Assembly: GCF_004570875.1 (NCBI RefSeq)
Contig: NZ_SPQK01000002.1
Coordinates: forward strand, 310,001 to 374,000
Source of the DNA: Blastococcus sp. CT_GayMR16
Lineage (GTDB): Bacteria; Actinomycetota; Actinomycetes; Mycobacteriales; Geodermatophilaceae
DNA length: 64,000 nucleotides
Direction: 5' to 3'
Shown: positions 50,309-62,832 of the stretch, one piece after another
Layout: every line of letters starts with the position of its first letter
How positions within the stretch are numbered: position 1 is the first letter of the stretch
The notes under the pieces: generated by a model
What the model was told of the DNA's origin: nothing
The model's input: only the letters and a program-made list of their open reading frames with translations
The model's database searches: none
Translations under genes and position numbers: made by a program

Positions 50309-50387
50309 CCGGCAGCCGTCCCCGGCTTCGGCACCCGCGCTCCGAAAGTACCGCGACCCCGGACTGCTCGCGGGGGCGGTGCAACGA

Positions 50388-51614
<1,227 letters not shown>

Positions 51615-52745
51615 TCAGGCGGGCGCAGCCTCGGTGATGGACTTGACCGTGATCGTGTCGAAGCCCTCCACCTCTTCGGGCTTGCGCGGGTCGGGACCGA
51701 TGTACCGGGCCGACGGGCGAACGAGGCGGCCGGTCTTCTTCTGCTCGAGGATGTGCGCACACCAGCCGGCGGTGCGGGCACACGTGAACATCGAGGTGAA
51801 CATGTGGCTGGGCACCTCGGCGAAGTCGAGGACGATGGCCGCCCAGAACTCCACGTTCGTCTCGATCGGCCGGTCGGGACGCCGCTCGCGCAGCTCCTTC
51901 AGCGCGGCCTGCTCCAGCGCCAGCGCCGCCTCGAACCGCGGTGCGCCGAGCTCCTCGGCGGCGCGCCGCAGCACGCGGGCGCGCGGGTCCTCGGCGCGGT
52001 AGACGCGGTGACCGAAGCCCATGAGGCGGTCGCCGCGGTCGAGCAGGTCCTTCACGTACTGCTCGGCGTTGCCGCTCTCCTCGACGCCGTCGAGCATGTG
52101 CAGCACGCGCGAGGGCGCGCCGCCGTGCAGCGGGCCCGACATCGCGCCGATGGCGCCGGACAGCGAGGCCGCCACGTCGGCGCCGGTGGAGGCGATGACG
52201 CGGGCGGTGAAGGTGGAGGCGTTCATGCCGTGCTCGGCGGCCGACGTCCAGTAGGCGTCGACGGCGGCGACGTGGCGGGGGTCGGGCTCGCCGCGCCAGC
52301 GGACCATGAACCGCTCGACGATCGTGGCGGCCTCGTCAATGCGCTTCTGCGGCACCGCGGGGATACCGATGCCGCGGGCGGACTGCGCCACGTAGGACAG
52401 CGCCATGACGGCGGCCCGGGCGAGCTCCTCGCGGGCCTCCTCCGGGTCGATGTCCAGCAGCGGTCGGTAGCCCCAGATCGGCGTGAGCATGGCCAGCGCG
52501 GCCTGCACGTCGACCCGGACGTCGCCGGTGTGCACCGGGATCGGGAACGGCTCGGCCGGGGGCAGGCCGGGGCCGAACTTCCCGTCGACCAGCAGCGCCC
52601 ACACGTTGCCGAAGGTCACCTTGCCGACCAGGTCCTCGATGTCGACGCCGCGGTACCGCAGGGCGCCGCCGTCCTTGTCGGGTTCGGCGATCTCGGTCTC
52701 GAAGGCGATGACGCCCTCGAGGCCGGGTACGAAGTCGTCGGCCAT
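51615..52745 (-). CDS. Citrate synthase (actinobacterial citrate synthase II type)
   Basis: 376 residues, shorter than the hexameric GltA. Catalytic residues are in MSGPLHGGAPSRVL (His), GFGHRVYRAEDPRA (His) and the VEFWAAIVLDFAEVP region (Asp). It condenses oxaloacetate and acetyl-CoA, or propionyl-CoA in some relatives. A GAGGAG site lies about 10 bases before ATG 52745. Divergent from pdxH with 185 bases between; its stop is followed directly by hairpin copy D. Confidence 0.94.
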   Translation of the reverse strand: MADDFVPGLEGVIAFETEIAEPDKDGGALRYRGVDIEDLVGKVTFGNVWALLVDGKFGPGLPPAEPFPIPVHTGDVRVDVQAALAMLTPIWGYRPLLDIDPEEAREELARAAVMALSYVAQSARGIGIPAVPQKRIDEAATIVERFMVRWRGEPDPRHVAAVDAYWTSAAEHGMNASTFTARVIASTGADVAASLSGAIGAMSGPLHGGAPSRVLHMLDGVEESGNAEQYVKDLLDRGDRLMGFGHRVYRAEDPRARVLRRAAEELGAPRFEAALALEQAALKELRERRPDRPIETNVEFWAAIVLDFAEVPSHMFTSMFTCARTAGWCAHILEQKKTGRLVRPSARYIGPDPRKPEEVEGFDTITVKSITEAAPA

Positions 52746-52930
52746 CTCGCATGCTCCTCTGCGCGCGGGACCCGTGTATTCCACCCGGAAAGGCGGACAC
52801 GATTGCGTGGCCGACCCTAGGCGGTGGGAACACGCCCGTCACACGCGGGCCGGTTGCGGTGGCCCCTTCCCGAGCCCCACAGGACCCGGCGGTGCGAGCG
52901 GAGCACACCGGGCGGTGTCAGCATGGCGGC

Positions 52931-53578
52931 GTGCCAGACCTCTCGCGGATGCGCAACGACTACACGGCCGGCCGCCTCCGCGAGGAGGACCTCGCGCCCA
53001 CCTGGGTGGAGCAGTTCGATCGGTGGTTCGGAGACGTGGTGGCTGCGGAGGTGCCGGAGCCGAACGCCGTCGTGGTGGCCACGGCCGACGCCGACGGCGC
53101 CCCGGACGCCCGCGTCGTCCTGATGAAGGGCTACGACGAGGCCGGGTTCATCTTCGGCACCAGCTACGCGTCGGCGAAGGGCGCGCAGTTGGCGGTCAAC
53201 CCGCGGGCCGCGCTCGTCTTCCCCTGGCACGCGATCCAGCGCCAGGTGCGGGTGACGGGGCGGGTGGAGCGGATCGGCGAGACCGCCTCCGACGGGCTGT
53301 GGGACCCGCGTCCCCGGGGCGCACAGCTGGCCGCCGTCGCGTCGGTGCAGTCGACGGTCGTGGACTCCCGGGAGGAGATGGCCGACCGGGTCCGGCTGCT
53401 CGACGAGGAGACGCCCGACGGAAAGGTCCCCCGGCCGGCCGTCTGGGGTGGCTACCGCGTCGTGCCGGAGACGATCGAGTTCTGGCAGGGCGGCCAGGAC
53501 CGGCTGCACGACCGGCTGAAGTTCTTCTGGGACGGCGACGAGGGGGGCGGCTGGATCGTGCGCCGGCTGGCTCCGTGA
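52931..53578 (+). CDS. pdxH: Pyridoxamine 5'-phosphate oxidase
   Basis: 215 residues: MRNDYTAGRLREEDLAPTWVEQFDRW, ARVVLMKGYDEAGFIFGTSYASAKG and the ending WQGGQDRLHDRLKFFWDG, typical PdxH, which makes pyridoxal phosphate with FMN. Its product is the cofactor of SerC two genes away. GTG 52931 has no clear SD and may be leaderless. It overlaps the MFS start (GTGA); the hairpin core copy B follows within the next gene. Confidence 0.94.
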   Translation: MPDLSRMRNDYTAGRLREEDLAPTWVEQFDRWFGDVVAAEVPEPNAVVVATADADGAPDARVVLMKGYDEAGFIFGTSYASAKGAQLAVNPRAALVFPWHAIQRQVRVTGRVERIGETASDGLWDPRPRGAQLAAVASVQSTVVDSREEMADRVRLLDEETPDGKVPRPAVWGGYRVVPETIEFWQGGQDRLHDRLKFFWDGDEGGGWIVRRLAP

Positions 53579-54963
53579 AGAAGGACCCCCCTGCCCCCCA
53601 GACCTCGCAAGCTCGGCCCGGGTCCCTGCAGCGGGGCCACGACGGGCGGCGCGGCTGGGCGATCGACACCTCTCCGCTGCGCATCCCGGCCTTCCGGCGG
53701 CTGTTCTGGGGCGTCGCCGCCACGATGCTCGGCCAGCAGATGACGCTGGTCGCCGTCCCGTTCCAGGTCTATGCGCTGACGGGCTCCTCCCTGCTGGTCG
53801 GGGTCACCTCGATCGTCGCGCTCGTCCCGCTCGTCGTCTTCGGGCTGCTCGGTGGCGCCATCGCCGACGCGATGGACCGCCGGAAGCTGATGCTCATCAC
53901 CTCGACCGGAGCCGCGGTGACCAGTGCTCTGCTGGGCGTGCAGGCGCTGCTCCCCGGCGGCGGGAACCTCGCGCTCCTGTGGGTGCTGACCGCCTGCGTC
54001 TCGGGCTTCGCGGCCGTGAACCAGCCCACCCGTGCCGCCGTCATCCCGGCGGTGGTGGGGCCCTCCGGGGTGGCGGCGGCGAACGCCCTCTCGATGACGG
54101 TGCGGCAGGCCGGGGTCATCGTCGGGCCGCTGCTCGCCGGCGTGCTCATCGGCCTGGGCGACCTGTTCCTCGCCTACGCCGTCGACGCCGTGGGGTTCAT
54201 CGTGGCGGCCCTGCTGCTGCGCGGGCTGCCGCCGCTGCCGCCCGGCCGGATCGTCGGCCGGCTGCGGATCGGCGCCGCCGTCCGCGGTGTGGGCGAGGGC
54301 TTCGCGTTCCTGCGGACCCAGCCGGTGCTGCTCATGACCTTCGTCGTCGACATCATCGCGATGACGTTCGCCTGGCCGCAGGCGGTCTTCCCCGAGCTGT
54401 CGGTGACGCGCTTCGCCGAGTCGCCCAACAGCCTCGGCTGGCTCTTCGCCGGCGTCTCCATCGGGGCGCTGGTGATGGGGTTGTCGTCGGGCTGGGTGAC
54501 CCGGGTCGACCGGCAGGGCGCGTTCGTCCTCGGCGCGATCGTGGTGTGGGGGATCGCGATCATCGGGTTCGGGCTGGCGCCGACCCTCTGGCTGGCCGTG
54601 CTGTGCCTGGCGGTGGCGGGCGCGGGCGACATGGTCAGCGCGGTGCTCCGGACGTCGATGCTCCAGCTGGCGGCGCCCGAGGACATGCGCGGCCGGATGC
54701 AGGGCGTCTTCATCGTGGTCGTCGCCGGTGGGCCGCGGCTGGGGGACCTGCGGGCCGGGGCGCTCGCCTCCGCCGCGGGGGTCAGCGTCGCGATGGTGTC
54801 CGGGGGCGTGGTGATCGTCGTGGCGATGGTCGTCGTCGCGCTGATCGTGCCCTCGTTCTGGTTCTTCCGCGCCTCGCGTTCGGCGCAGGAGACGGGAGAG
54901 GCCCGACCGGGCTCGCCCGCCCCCGAGAGTGGCGAGGACCGGCCGGGCCCTTCCGCGGTCTGA
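53575..54963 (+). CDS. MFS transporter with repeat-derived N-terminus
   Basis: 462 residues with 12 helices: PAFRRLFWGVAATMLGQQMTLVAVPFQVYALT, motif A-like GGAIADAMDRRKLMLI, to VVVALIVPSFWFF. Related to EntS-type exporters. GTG 53575 overlaps the pdxH stop (GTGA). No ATG, GTG or TTG lies between it and the first helix, so residues 2-21 come from hairpin repeat B. A hydrophilic C-terminal tail follows the last helix. Confidence 0.87.
   Translation: MKKDPPAPQTSQARPGSLQRGHDGRRGWAIDTSPLRIPAFRRLFWGVAATMLGQQMTLVAVPFQVYALTGSSLLVGVTSIVALVPLVVFGLLGGAIADAMDRRKLMLITSTGAAVTSALLGVQALLPGGGNLALLWVLTACVSGFAAVNQPTRAAVIPAVVGPSGVAAANALSMTVRQAGVIVGPLLAGVLIGLGDLFLAYAVDAVGFIVAALLLRGLPPLPPGRIVGRLRIGAAVRGVGEGFAFLRTQPVLLMTFVVDIIAMTFAWPQAVFPELSVTRFAESPNSLGWLFAGVSIGALVMGLSSGWVTRVDRQGAFVLGAIVVWGIAIIGFGLAPTLWLAVLCLAVAGAGDMVSAVLRTSMLQLAAPEDMRGRMQGVFIVVVAGGPRLGDLRAGALASAAGVSVAMVSGGVVIVVAMVVVALIVPSFWFFRASRSAQETGEARPGSPAPESGEDRPGPSAV
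53576..53640 (+). repeat. Stop-adjacent hairpin repeat, copy B, inside a CDS
   Basis: AAGGACCCC, core CCTCGCAAGCTCGG (53603-53616) and right arm CTGCAGCGGGG, starting at the pdxH stop. It is read in frame as residues 2-21 of the following MFS protein. Left arm CCCCTGC pairs with GCAG/GGGG with a bulge. Confidence 0.65.
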
Positions 54964-55028
54964 ACGAATACACGACTTCAGGACGCTTGGGTACCGGTAC
55001 GGGCCCTTGTCTCTCCGCCGTCCAGGCA

Positions 55029-55088
55029 CCGACTTCGGGGAAGTAGGCCTCGCGGAGGCGTCCGGAGGGCCAACTTCCCCGAAGTCGG
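55029..55088. repeat. Inverted 16-bp arms of the GACTTCGGGGAAGT palindrome
   Basis: CCGACTTCGGGGAAGT (55029-55044) is perfectly complementary to 55073-55088, with 28 bases between. Each arm is itself a palindrome like those at 578-596 and 619-637. Lies in the 153-base gap between the converging MFS and UdgX genes and probably ends both transcripts. Confidence 0.75.
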
Positions 55089-55116
55089 CGATCCGCCGTC
55101 GGTCGGCCGAGCGGTT

Positions 55117-55785
55117 TCAGGCCAGCGCGCGTGCCACCACGGCGAGGTCGGCGACCAGGGCGTCGTAGGCCGCGGGCCGGCTCTCGTCCGGGGTCCGCAG
55201 GATCGCTGAGGGGTGGGTCGTGGCGAGCATCCAGGTCTGGTGCGGGGCGTCCTCGTCCTCATCGGCGGGCTCGACCGCCTCCACCCCTGGCGGGGTCCAG
55301 GGCAGCAGCTGTCCACGGTCCTTCGTGATCCGGAAGGACGGCGAGATGAGTGCCTTGGCCGCCGTCGCGCCGAGGCAGACGACGATCTCGGGCTTGAGCA
55401 CCGTGAACTCGGCCTCCAGCCACGGCCGGCACGCCCTCAGGTGCTCGGGGCCGGGTGTCTGGTGGATCCGGCGCTTTCCCTTCGGCTCGAACCGGAAGTG
55501 CTTCACCGCGTTCGTGACATAGGCGTCCCGGCGGTCGATGCCGGCGTCGGTCAGCGCCCGGTCGAGGACCTTTCCGGCGGGGCCGACGAAGGGCTCCCCG
55601 ATGCGGTCCTCCTGATCGCCGGGCTGCTCACCGACGAGGACGATCCGCGCGGTCGGTGGACCCTCCCCGAACACCGTCTGCGTGGCCGGCTTCCACAACT
55701 CGCAGGCCCGGCAGCCCGCGGCGGCCGTCCGCAGCCCGTCGAGACCCACCCCGTCGGGCGGCTGGGCAGGGACGTTCTCGCTCAT
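55117..55785 (-). CDS. udgX: UdgX-type uracil-DNA binding glycosylase family protein
   Basis: 222 residues of the family 4 UDG fold. Fe-S ligands C25 and C28 (GCRACELW) with C119 and C137, motif GEQPGDQEDR (52-61), and a HPSAILR motif near 191. The loop KRRIH at 104-108 is the UdgX hallmark: in Mycobacterium smegmatis UdgX the equivalent His (H109) becomes covalently linked to uracil-containing DNA. ATG 55785 preferred; upstream extension has no support. Monocistronic. Confidence 0.9.
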   Translation of the reverse strand: MSENVPAQPPDGVGLDGLRTAAAGCRACELWKPATQTVFGEGPPTARIVLVGEQPGDQEDRIGEPFVGPAGKVLDRALTDAGIDRRDAYVTNAVKHFRFEPKGKRRIHQTPGPEHLRACRPWLEAEFTVLKPEIVVCLGATAAKALISPSFRITKDRGQLLPWTPPGVEAVEPADEDEDAPHQTWMLATTHPSAILRTPDESRPAAYDALVADLAVVARALA

Positions 55786-55833
55786 GCGCCGATGACACCG
55801 CACGGAGCCCCCCGGCGCGAGGGGGCCGACCGA

Positions 55834-55839
55834 TACGGT
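55834..55839 (+). promoter_or_regulatory. Predicted -10 of NatAB-like operon
   Basis: TACGGT, 32 bases before GTG 55872. This transcript would have a short leader with a weak GGGAG site. Confidence 0.35.
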
Positions 55840-55871
55840 TTCGGTCAGCAACCGCGACGACGGGAGAACCG

Positions 55872-56789
55872 GTGCTCGAGTTCGACGGGCTCCACAAGAG
55901 CTTCGGCCCCAACCACGTGCTCGACGGCGTCGGCTTCAGCGTTGCCCCCGGGTCGATGTTCGGCTTCGTCGGCTCCAACGGAGCCGGCAAGACGACGACG
56001 ATGCGCATCGCCATGGGTCTGGTCCGTGCCGACGCGGGCGGGGTGCGCTGGCGGGGCCGACCACTGGACTCCGAGGCGCGGCGTCGCATCGGGTACATGC
56101 CGGAGGAGCGCGGGCTCTATCCGAAGATGAAGGTGGGCGAGCAGGTCACCTACTTCGCCCGCCTGCACGGGCTCGGTGCGGCCGATGCCGCACGGGCGTC
56201 CGAGGAGTGGGTGGAGCGGTTGGGCCTGGGCGAACGCCGCGGCGACCAGGTCGAGAAGCTGTCCCTGGGCAACCAGCAGCGCGTCCAGCTCGCCGCCGCG
56301 CTGGTCAGCCGGCCCGAGGTGCTGATCCTCGACGAGCCGTTCTCCGGCCTGGACCCGATCGGTGTCGACTCCCTCGCCGAGGCACTGCTCGGGCAGGCCC
56401 GTGACGGTGTGCCGGTCGTCTTCTCCAGCCACCAGCTGGAACTCGTCGAGCGGCTGTGCGACTCCGTCGGCATCCTCGCCCGCGGCCACATGGTCGCCGC
56501 CGGAACCGTCGAGGAGTTGCGCCGCCGGGAGACCGGCCGGCTGCTGCGCGTCGTCGTCCCGGACGCCCCTCCGCACTGGGCGAGCGCGCTGACCGGTGTC
56601 CGTGTCGTGTCCGAGCAGGCCGGCGACACCCTGCTGGAACTGGACGCAGGCACCGACGACCAGGCGGTGCTGGCCGCGGCACTGCGGACCGGCCGGGTCA
56701 CCCACTTCGCCTGGCAGCAGCCCACTCTCGTCGAGCTCTTCCGCGAGGCCGTCGCGGCACCCGCCACGACCGTCGAGGTGGCGGCATGA
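55872..56789 (+). CDS. ABC transporter ATP-binding protein (NatA-like)
   Basis: 305 residues: Walker A GSNGAGKTT, signature-like LSLGNQQRVQLAAAL (the usual NatA variant of LSGGQ), Walker B VLILDEPFSGLDP and H-loop SSHQLE. The C-terminal 95 residues are a DUF4162-type tail. Exports Na+, drugs or lipids in relatives. GTG 55872 is chosen. ATGA overlap with the permease gene. Confidence 0.93.
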   Translation: MLEFDGLHKSFGPNHVLDGVGFSVAPGSMFGFVGSNGAGKTTTMRIAMGLVRADAGGVRWRGRPLDSEARRRIGYMPEERGLYPKMKVGEQVTYFARLHGLGAADAARASEEWVERLGLGERRGDQVEKLSLGNQQRVQLAAALVSRPEVLILDEPFSGLDPIGVDSLAEALLGQARDGVPVVFSSHQLELVERLCDSVGILARGHMVAAGTVEELRRRETGRLLRVVVPDAPPHWASALTGVRVVSEQAGDTLLELDAGTDDQAVLAAALRTGRVTHFAWQQPTLVELFREAVAAPATTVEVAA

Positions 56790-57976
56790 GCGAGCCAGGT
56801 CCCCTCGGCAGCGCCGCGATGGTGCGTCTCGTGGCGACCCGCGAGATCTCCGCCCGGGTCCGCGACAAGAACTTCATCATCAGCTCGGTCGTGATCCTCG
56901 TGCTGCTGATCGGCACCCTCGGGCTCCAGGTGGCCCTCAGTTCCGGCGGCGAGGAGACGCGGGTCGGTGTCGTCGGCGACGTCGCCACCCTCCGCCCGGC
57001 GCTGGAGGCGCAGGGCCAGGCCCTCGACGTCGACGTCGAGGTCCGCGAGCTGGACGACGTCGCCGCAGCCCGCGCCGCCATCGAGGACGACGAGGTCGAC
57101 GGCGTGCTCGTCGCCGAGAGCGGTCAGGAGCTCGAACTGCTGGTCGAGCAGTCGGCGGGCGGGTCGCTGCAGGCCGTCGTCCAGGGAGCGGTGGCCCAGC
57201 TCTCCCTGTCCGAGCAGCTGCAGGCGGCGGGACTGGCGAGCCTTTCCGTCCCCGAGGTCACGGTCACGGCGCTCGACCCGGATGCCGACCAGGACGGTCA
57301 GCGGGTGGTCGTCGCGATCATCGGCATCGGCGTCCTCTACGGGCTGCTGATCCTCTTCGGGCAGTTCGTCGCGCAGGGCGTGGTGGAGGAGAAGTCGAGC
57401 CGCGTCGTGGAGCTGCTGCTGGCCACCATGAAGCCCTGGCAGCTGCTCGCCGGGAAGATCGTCGGCCTGGGCCTGCTGGGGCTGGCCCAGATCGTCGTCA
57501 TCGCGGCCGTCGGCGTCGCGGGCGCGCTGGCCTTCGACCTCGTGGACATCCCCGGTGAGCTGATCGGGACCGCCGTCTCGGTGGTGGCCTGGTTCGTGCT
57601 CGGCTATGCCTTCTACGCGGCGATCTTCGCGGTCGCGGCGTCGCTGGTCAGCCGCCAGGAGGATCTCGGCACGGTCGTCATGCCGACGACGCTGGTGCTC
57701 GTGGTGGCGTTCGTCATCGGCATCCAGGCGGCGAGCGACCCCGGTGGGACGCTCGCGACGATCACCTCCTACGTGCCCGGCCTCTCGCCGCTGGTGATGC
57801 CGGTCCGCCAGGCCGCGGGGGAGGTCGCGCTGTGGGAGATCGCGCTGGCCGTCGTCCTCATGCTGATCGCGATCGCGCTCATCGTCCGGCTCGGCGGGCG
57901 GGTGTACGCCGGAGCGCTGCTGCGGACGAGCGGCAAGACCAAGATCCGCGAGGCGCTCCGGGCCGAGCGCGCCTGA
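56786..57976 (+). CDS. ABC-2 permease (NatB-like)
   Basis: 396 residues. One N-terminal helix (NFIISSVVILVLLIGTLGLQV), an extracellular domain of about 160 residues, then five helices. VVEEKSSRVVELLLATMKPWQLLAGKIVG is the NatB/ABC-2 motif between helices. Works with the preceding ATPase. ATG 56786 overlaps that gene's stop; a hairpin follows the stop at once. Confidence 0.92.
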   Translation: MSEPGPLGSAAMVRLVATREISARVRDKNFIISSVVILVLLIGTLGLQVALSSGGEETRVGVVGDVATLRPALEAQGQALDVDVEVRELDDVAAARAAIEDDEVDGVLVAESGQELELLVEQSAGGSLQAVVQGAVAQLSLSEQLQAAGLASLSVPEVTVTALDPDADQDGQRVVVAIIGIGVLYGLLILFGQFVAQGVVEEKSSRVVELLLATMKPWQLLAGKIVGLGLLGLAQIVVIAAVGVAGALAFDLVDIPGELIGTAVSVVAWFVLGYAFYAAIFAVAASLVSRQEDLGTVVMPTTLVLVVAFVIGIQAASDPGGTLATITSYVPGLSPLVMPVRQAAGEVALWEIALAVVLMLIAIALIVRLGGRVYAGALLRTSGKTKIREALRAERA

Positions 57977-57996
57977 CCCGGTTGGGCACAACCGGG
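57977..57996 (+). terminator. Hairpin terminator of the ABC operon
   Basis: CCCGGTTG-GGCA-CAACCGGG, perfect 8-bp stem starting at the base after the stop codon of the permease. Confidence 0.7.
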
Positions 57997-58014
57997 CCGG
58001 GGTAGCCGGGCCCC

Positions 58015-58995
58015 ATGGGCATGCAGCTGGGCTACACGATGATGACCGAGCAGGCCGGGCCGAAGGACCTGGTCAGCCACGTGGTGGGCGCCGAGGCCGC
58101 GGGATTCGACTTCGCCGTCAGCAGTGACCACTACTTCCCGTGGCTGGACGAGATGGGCCACTCGCCGAACGCCTGGACGACGCTCGGTGCCGCCGCGCAG
58201 GCGACCGGCCGCATCCCGCTCATGACCTACGTGACGTGCCCGAGCTTCCGCTACCACCCGGCGGTCGTCGCCCAGCAGGCCGCGACGCTGCAGATCCTCG
58301 CCGACGGCCGATTCACCCTCGGCCTCGGCGCGGGGGAGAACCTCAACGAGCACATCGTCGGCGGCGGGTGGCCGGGTGCCGACGTGCGTCAGGAGATGCT
58401 CGTCGAGGCGATCCACATCATCCGCGAGCTCTTCGACGGCGACGGCTACACCAACTTTCGCGGTGACCACTTCGACGTCGAGTCGGCCAAGCTCTGGGAC
58501 CTCCCCGAGAAGCGGGTGCCGATCGGCGTCGCCGTCTCGGGCAAGCAGTCCTGCACGATCGCCGGGGAGCTCGCCGACGTGATGATCGCGGTCGAGCCGG
58601 AGGCGGAGCTGGGCGAGATGTTCGACGCGGCCGGCGGCGCGGGCAAGCCGCGGATCGGGCAGATGCCGATCAGTTTCGGCAGCGACAAGGCAGCCGCCGT
58701 CACCCGGGCGCACTCGCTGTTCCGCTGGTTCGGACTCGGCTGGAAGGTCAACGCCGAGCTGCCCGGCCCGCCGGCCTTCGACGCGGCCAGCCAGTTCGTC
58801 CGCGAGGAGGACGTCGACGACGCCATCCCGTGCGGCGACGACGTCGACGCCGTCCTCGAGGCGGCGAAGGAGTACGCCGATGCCGGCTTCACCCACCTCG
58901 CGCTGGTGCAGATCGGCGGCGACCAGCAGGTGCCCTTCATCGAGTGGAGCGAGAAGGCCCTCATGCCTGCCTGGCGCGACGCCTTCGGCAGCTGA
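58015..58995 (+). CDS. F420-dependent LLM-class oxidoreductase (FGD-like)
   Basis: 326 residues. Luciferase-like TIM barrel with F420-dependent glucose-6-phosphate dehydrogenase-like features: GYTMMTEQAGPKDLVSHVVGAEAAGFDFAVSSDHYFPWL, the cis-peptide region TYVTCPSFRYHPAVVAQQAATL, and GLGAGENLNEHIVGGGWP. The match to the TIGR03557 family is good; substrate may be a sugar phosphate or other alcohol. It indicates the host makes cofactor F420. ATG 58015 follows GGGGTAGCC... with no clear SD. Confidence 0.92.
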   Translation: MGMQLGYTMMTEQAGPKDLVSHVVGAEAAGFDFAVSSDHYFPWLDEMGHSPNAWTTLGAAAQATGRIPLMTYVTCPSFRYHPAVVAQQAATLQILADGRFTLGLGAGENLNEHIVGGGWPGADVRQEMLVEAIHIIRELFDGDGYTNFRGDHFDVESAKLWDLPEKRVPIGVAVSGKQSCTIAGELADVMIAVEPEAELGEMFDAAGGAGKPRIGQMPISFGSDKAAAVTRAHSLFRWFGLGWKVNAELPGPPAFDAASQFVREEDVDDAIPCGDDVDAVLEAAKEYADAGFTHLALVQIGGDQQVPFIEWSEKALMPAWRDAFGS

Positions 58996-59068
58996 CCTGC
59001 ACACCTTGGAGTGAGGTCACCCGGACGGGAGACGCGCAGGAGCCGTCGGGCCGGAATCATCTCCCACC

Positions 59069-59941
59069 ATGACCGAGGACCTGGATGCGCGCCTCCGGCG
59101 GCTTCAGGCCTCCCGAGAGACCGACATCGACCCCGACGCACTGATCGACCTGGGCTGCGACCTGGCCGACGCCGGGCGGCAGACCGACGCCGAGGAGTGC
59201 TTCCGTCGCGCCGCCGACATGGGCGACACCATTGCCTCCTTCAACCTGGGCAACGCCCTGGCCGCGCAGCAGCGGTGGGAGGAGGCGGTCGCCGCGTACG
59301 AGGTCGCCCTGGCCGGCGGGGAGCCCGACGCGTGGCGCAACCTCGGCAAGGTGCTCGAGGACCTCGGCGACCTCGCGGGTGCGATGCGGGCCTATCGCGG
59401 CGCCGCGGACGCCGGTGATCTCGAGGGCGGACTGCAGCTGGCCTTCCTCCTGCGCGAGCAGGGCGAGCGGCACGCGGCCATGGACGTCGCCATGGAGATT
59501 GCGGCGATGGGCGACCAGGAGGCTGCTGCCGTCGTCGCCTGCTGGCGCTGGTGCGCCACGCTCGACCCGGCGCTGGAGCCCGACCTGCGGGCGGGTGCCG
59601 ACTTCTTCCCGGCGGCACGCGCCGACCTGGCCCACCTCCTGCGGGCCAGCGGCCGTACCGCCGAGGCCCGCTTCGTCCTGGAGAAGGGCGCCAAGCGCGG
59701 CGAGGCCGTGGCCTGGCTGCCGCTGGGCAACTTCTACGCCGACGAGATGGAGGACGACGAGGCGGCGGAGGAGGCCTACCGCGGCGGCATCGCCGCAGGG
59801 GAGGCCTACTGCCACCACAACCTCGCCGTCCTGCTGGCCGAGCGCGGGGACTTCGACGGCGCCGTCGAGCAGTTCCGCCTCGGTGCTGCTGCCGGTGACC
59901 AGCTCGCCGCCGACGCCCTCCGGGAGCTCGAGCACGGGTAA
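59069..59941 (+). CDS. TPR/Sel1-like repeat protein
   Basis: 290 residues built from TPR-like repeats of about 34: DALIDLGCDLADAGRQTDAEECFRRAADMGD, ASFNLGNALAAQQRWEEAVAAYEVALAGGEPD, and so on, to CHHNLAVLLAERGDFDGAVEQFRLGAAAGD. No catalytic motif, no signal or helix for membrane. Probable protein-interaction scaffold. Repeat C follows at once. Confidence 0.87.
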   Translation: MTEDLDARLRRLQASRETDIDPDALIDLGCDLADAGRQTDAEECFRRAADMGDTIASFNLGNALAAQQRWEEAVAAYEVALAGGEPDAWRNLGKVLEDLGDLAGAMRAYRGAADAGDLEGGLQLAFLLREQGERHAAMDVAMEIAAMGDQEAAAVVACWRWCATLDPALEPDLRAGADFFPAARADLAHLLRASGRTAEARFVLEKGAKRGEAVAWLPLGNFYADEMEDDEAAEEAYRGGIAAGEAYCHHNLAVLLAERGDFDGAVEQFRLGAAAGDQLAADALRELEHG

Positions 59942-59995
59942 GGACCACCCTTCCCCCCACGCCTCGCACGCTCGGCGCGGGCCCCTGAAGGGTGG
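59941..59995 (+). repeat. Stop-adjacent hairpin repeat, copy C
   Basis: Starts with the last base of the TPR gene stop. Core CCTCGCACGCTCGG (59962-59975); arms CCACCCTTC (59945-59953) and GAAGGGTGG (59987-59995) are perfect complements. The arm sequence differs from A, B and D, while the core is identical to A. Confidence 0.75.
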
Positions 59996-60012
59996 CCGTA
60001 ACACCGGGGTCG

Positions 60013-60018
60013 GATACT
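60013..60018 (+). promoter_or_regulatory. Predicted -10 of leaderless ppc gene
   Basis: GATACT, six bases before GTG 60025, no SD. Lies 18 bases after hairpin copy C. Confidence 0.5.
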
Positions 60019-60024
60019 GCCCGC

Positions 60025-62824
<2,800 letters not shown>

Positions 62825-62832
<8 letters not shown>

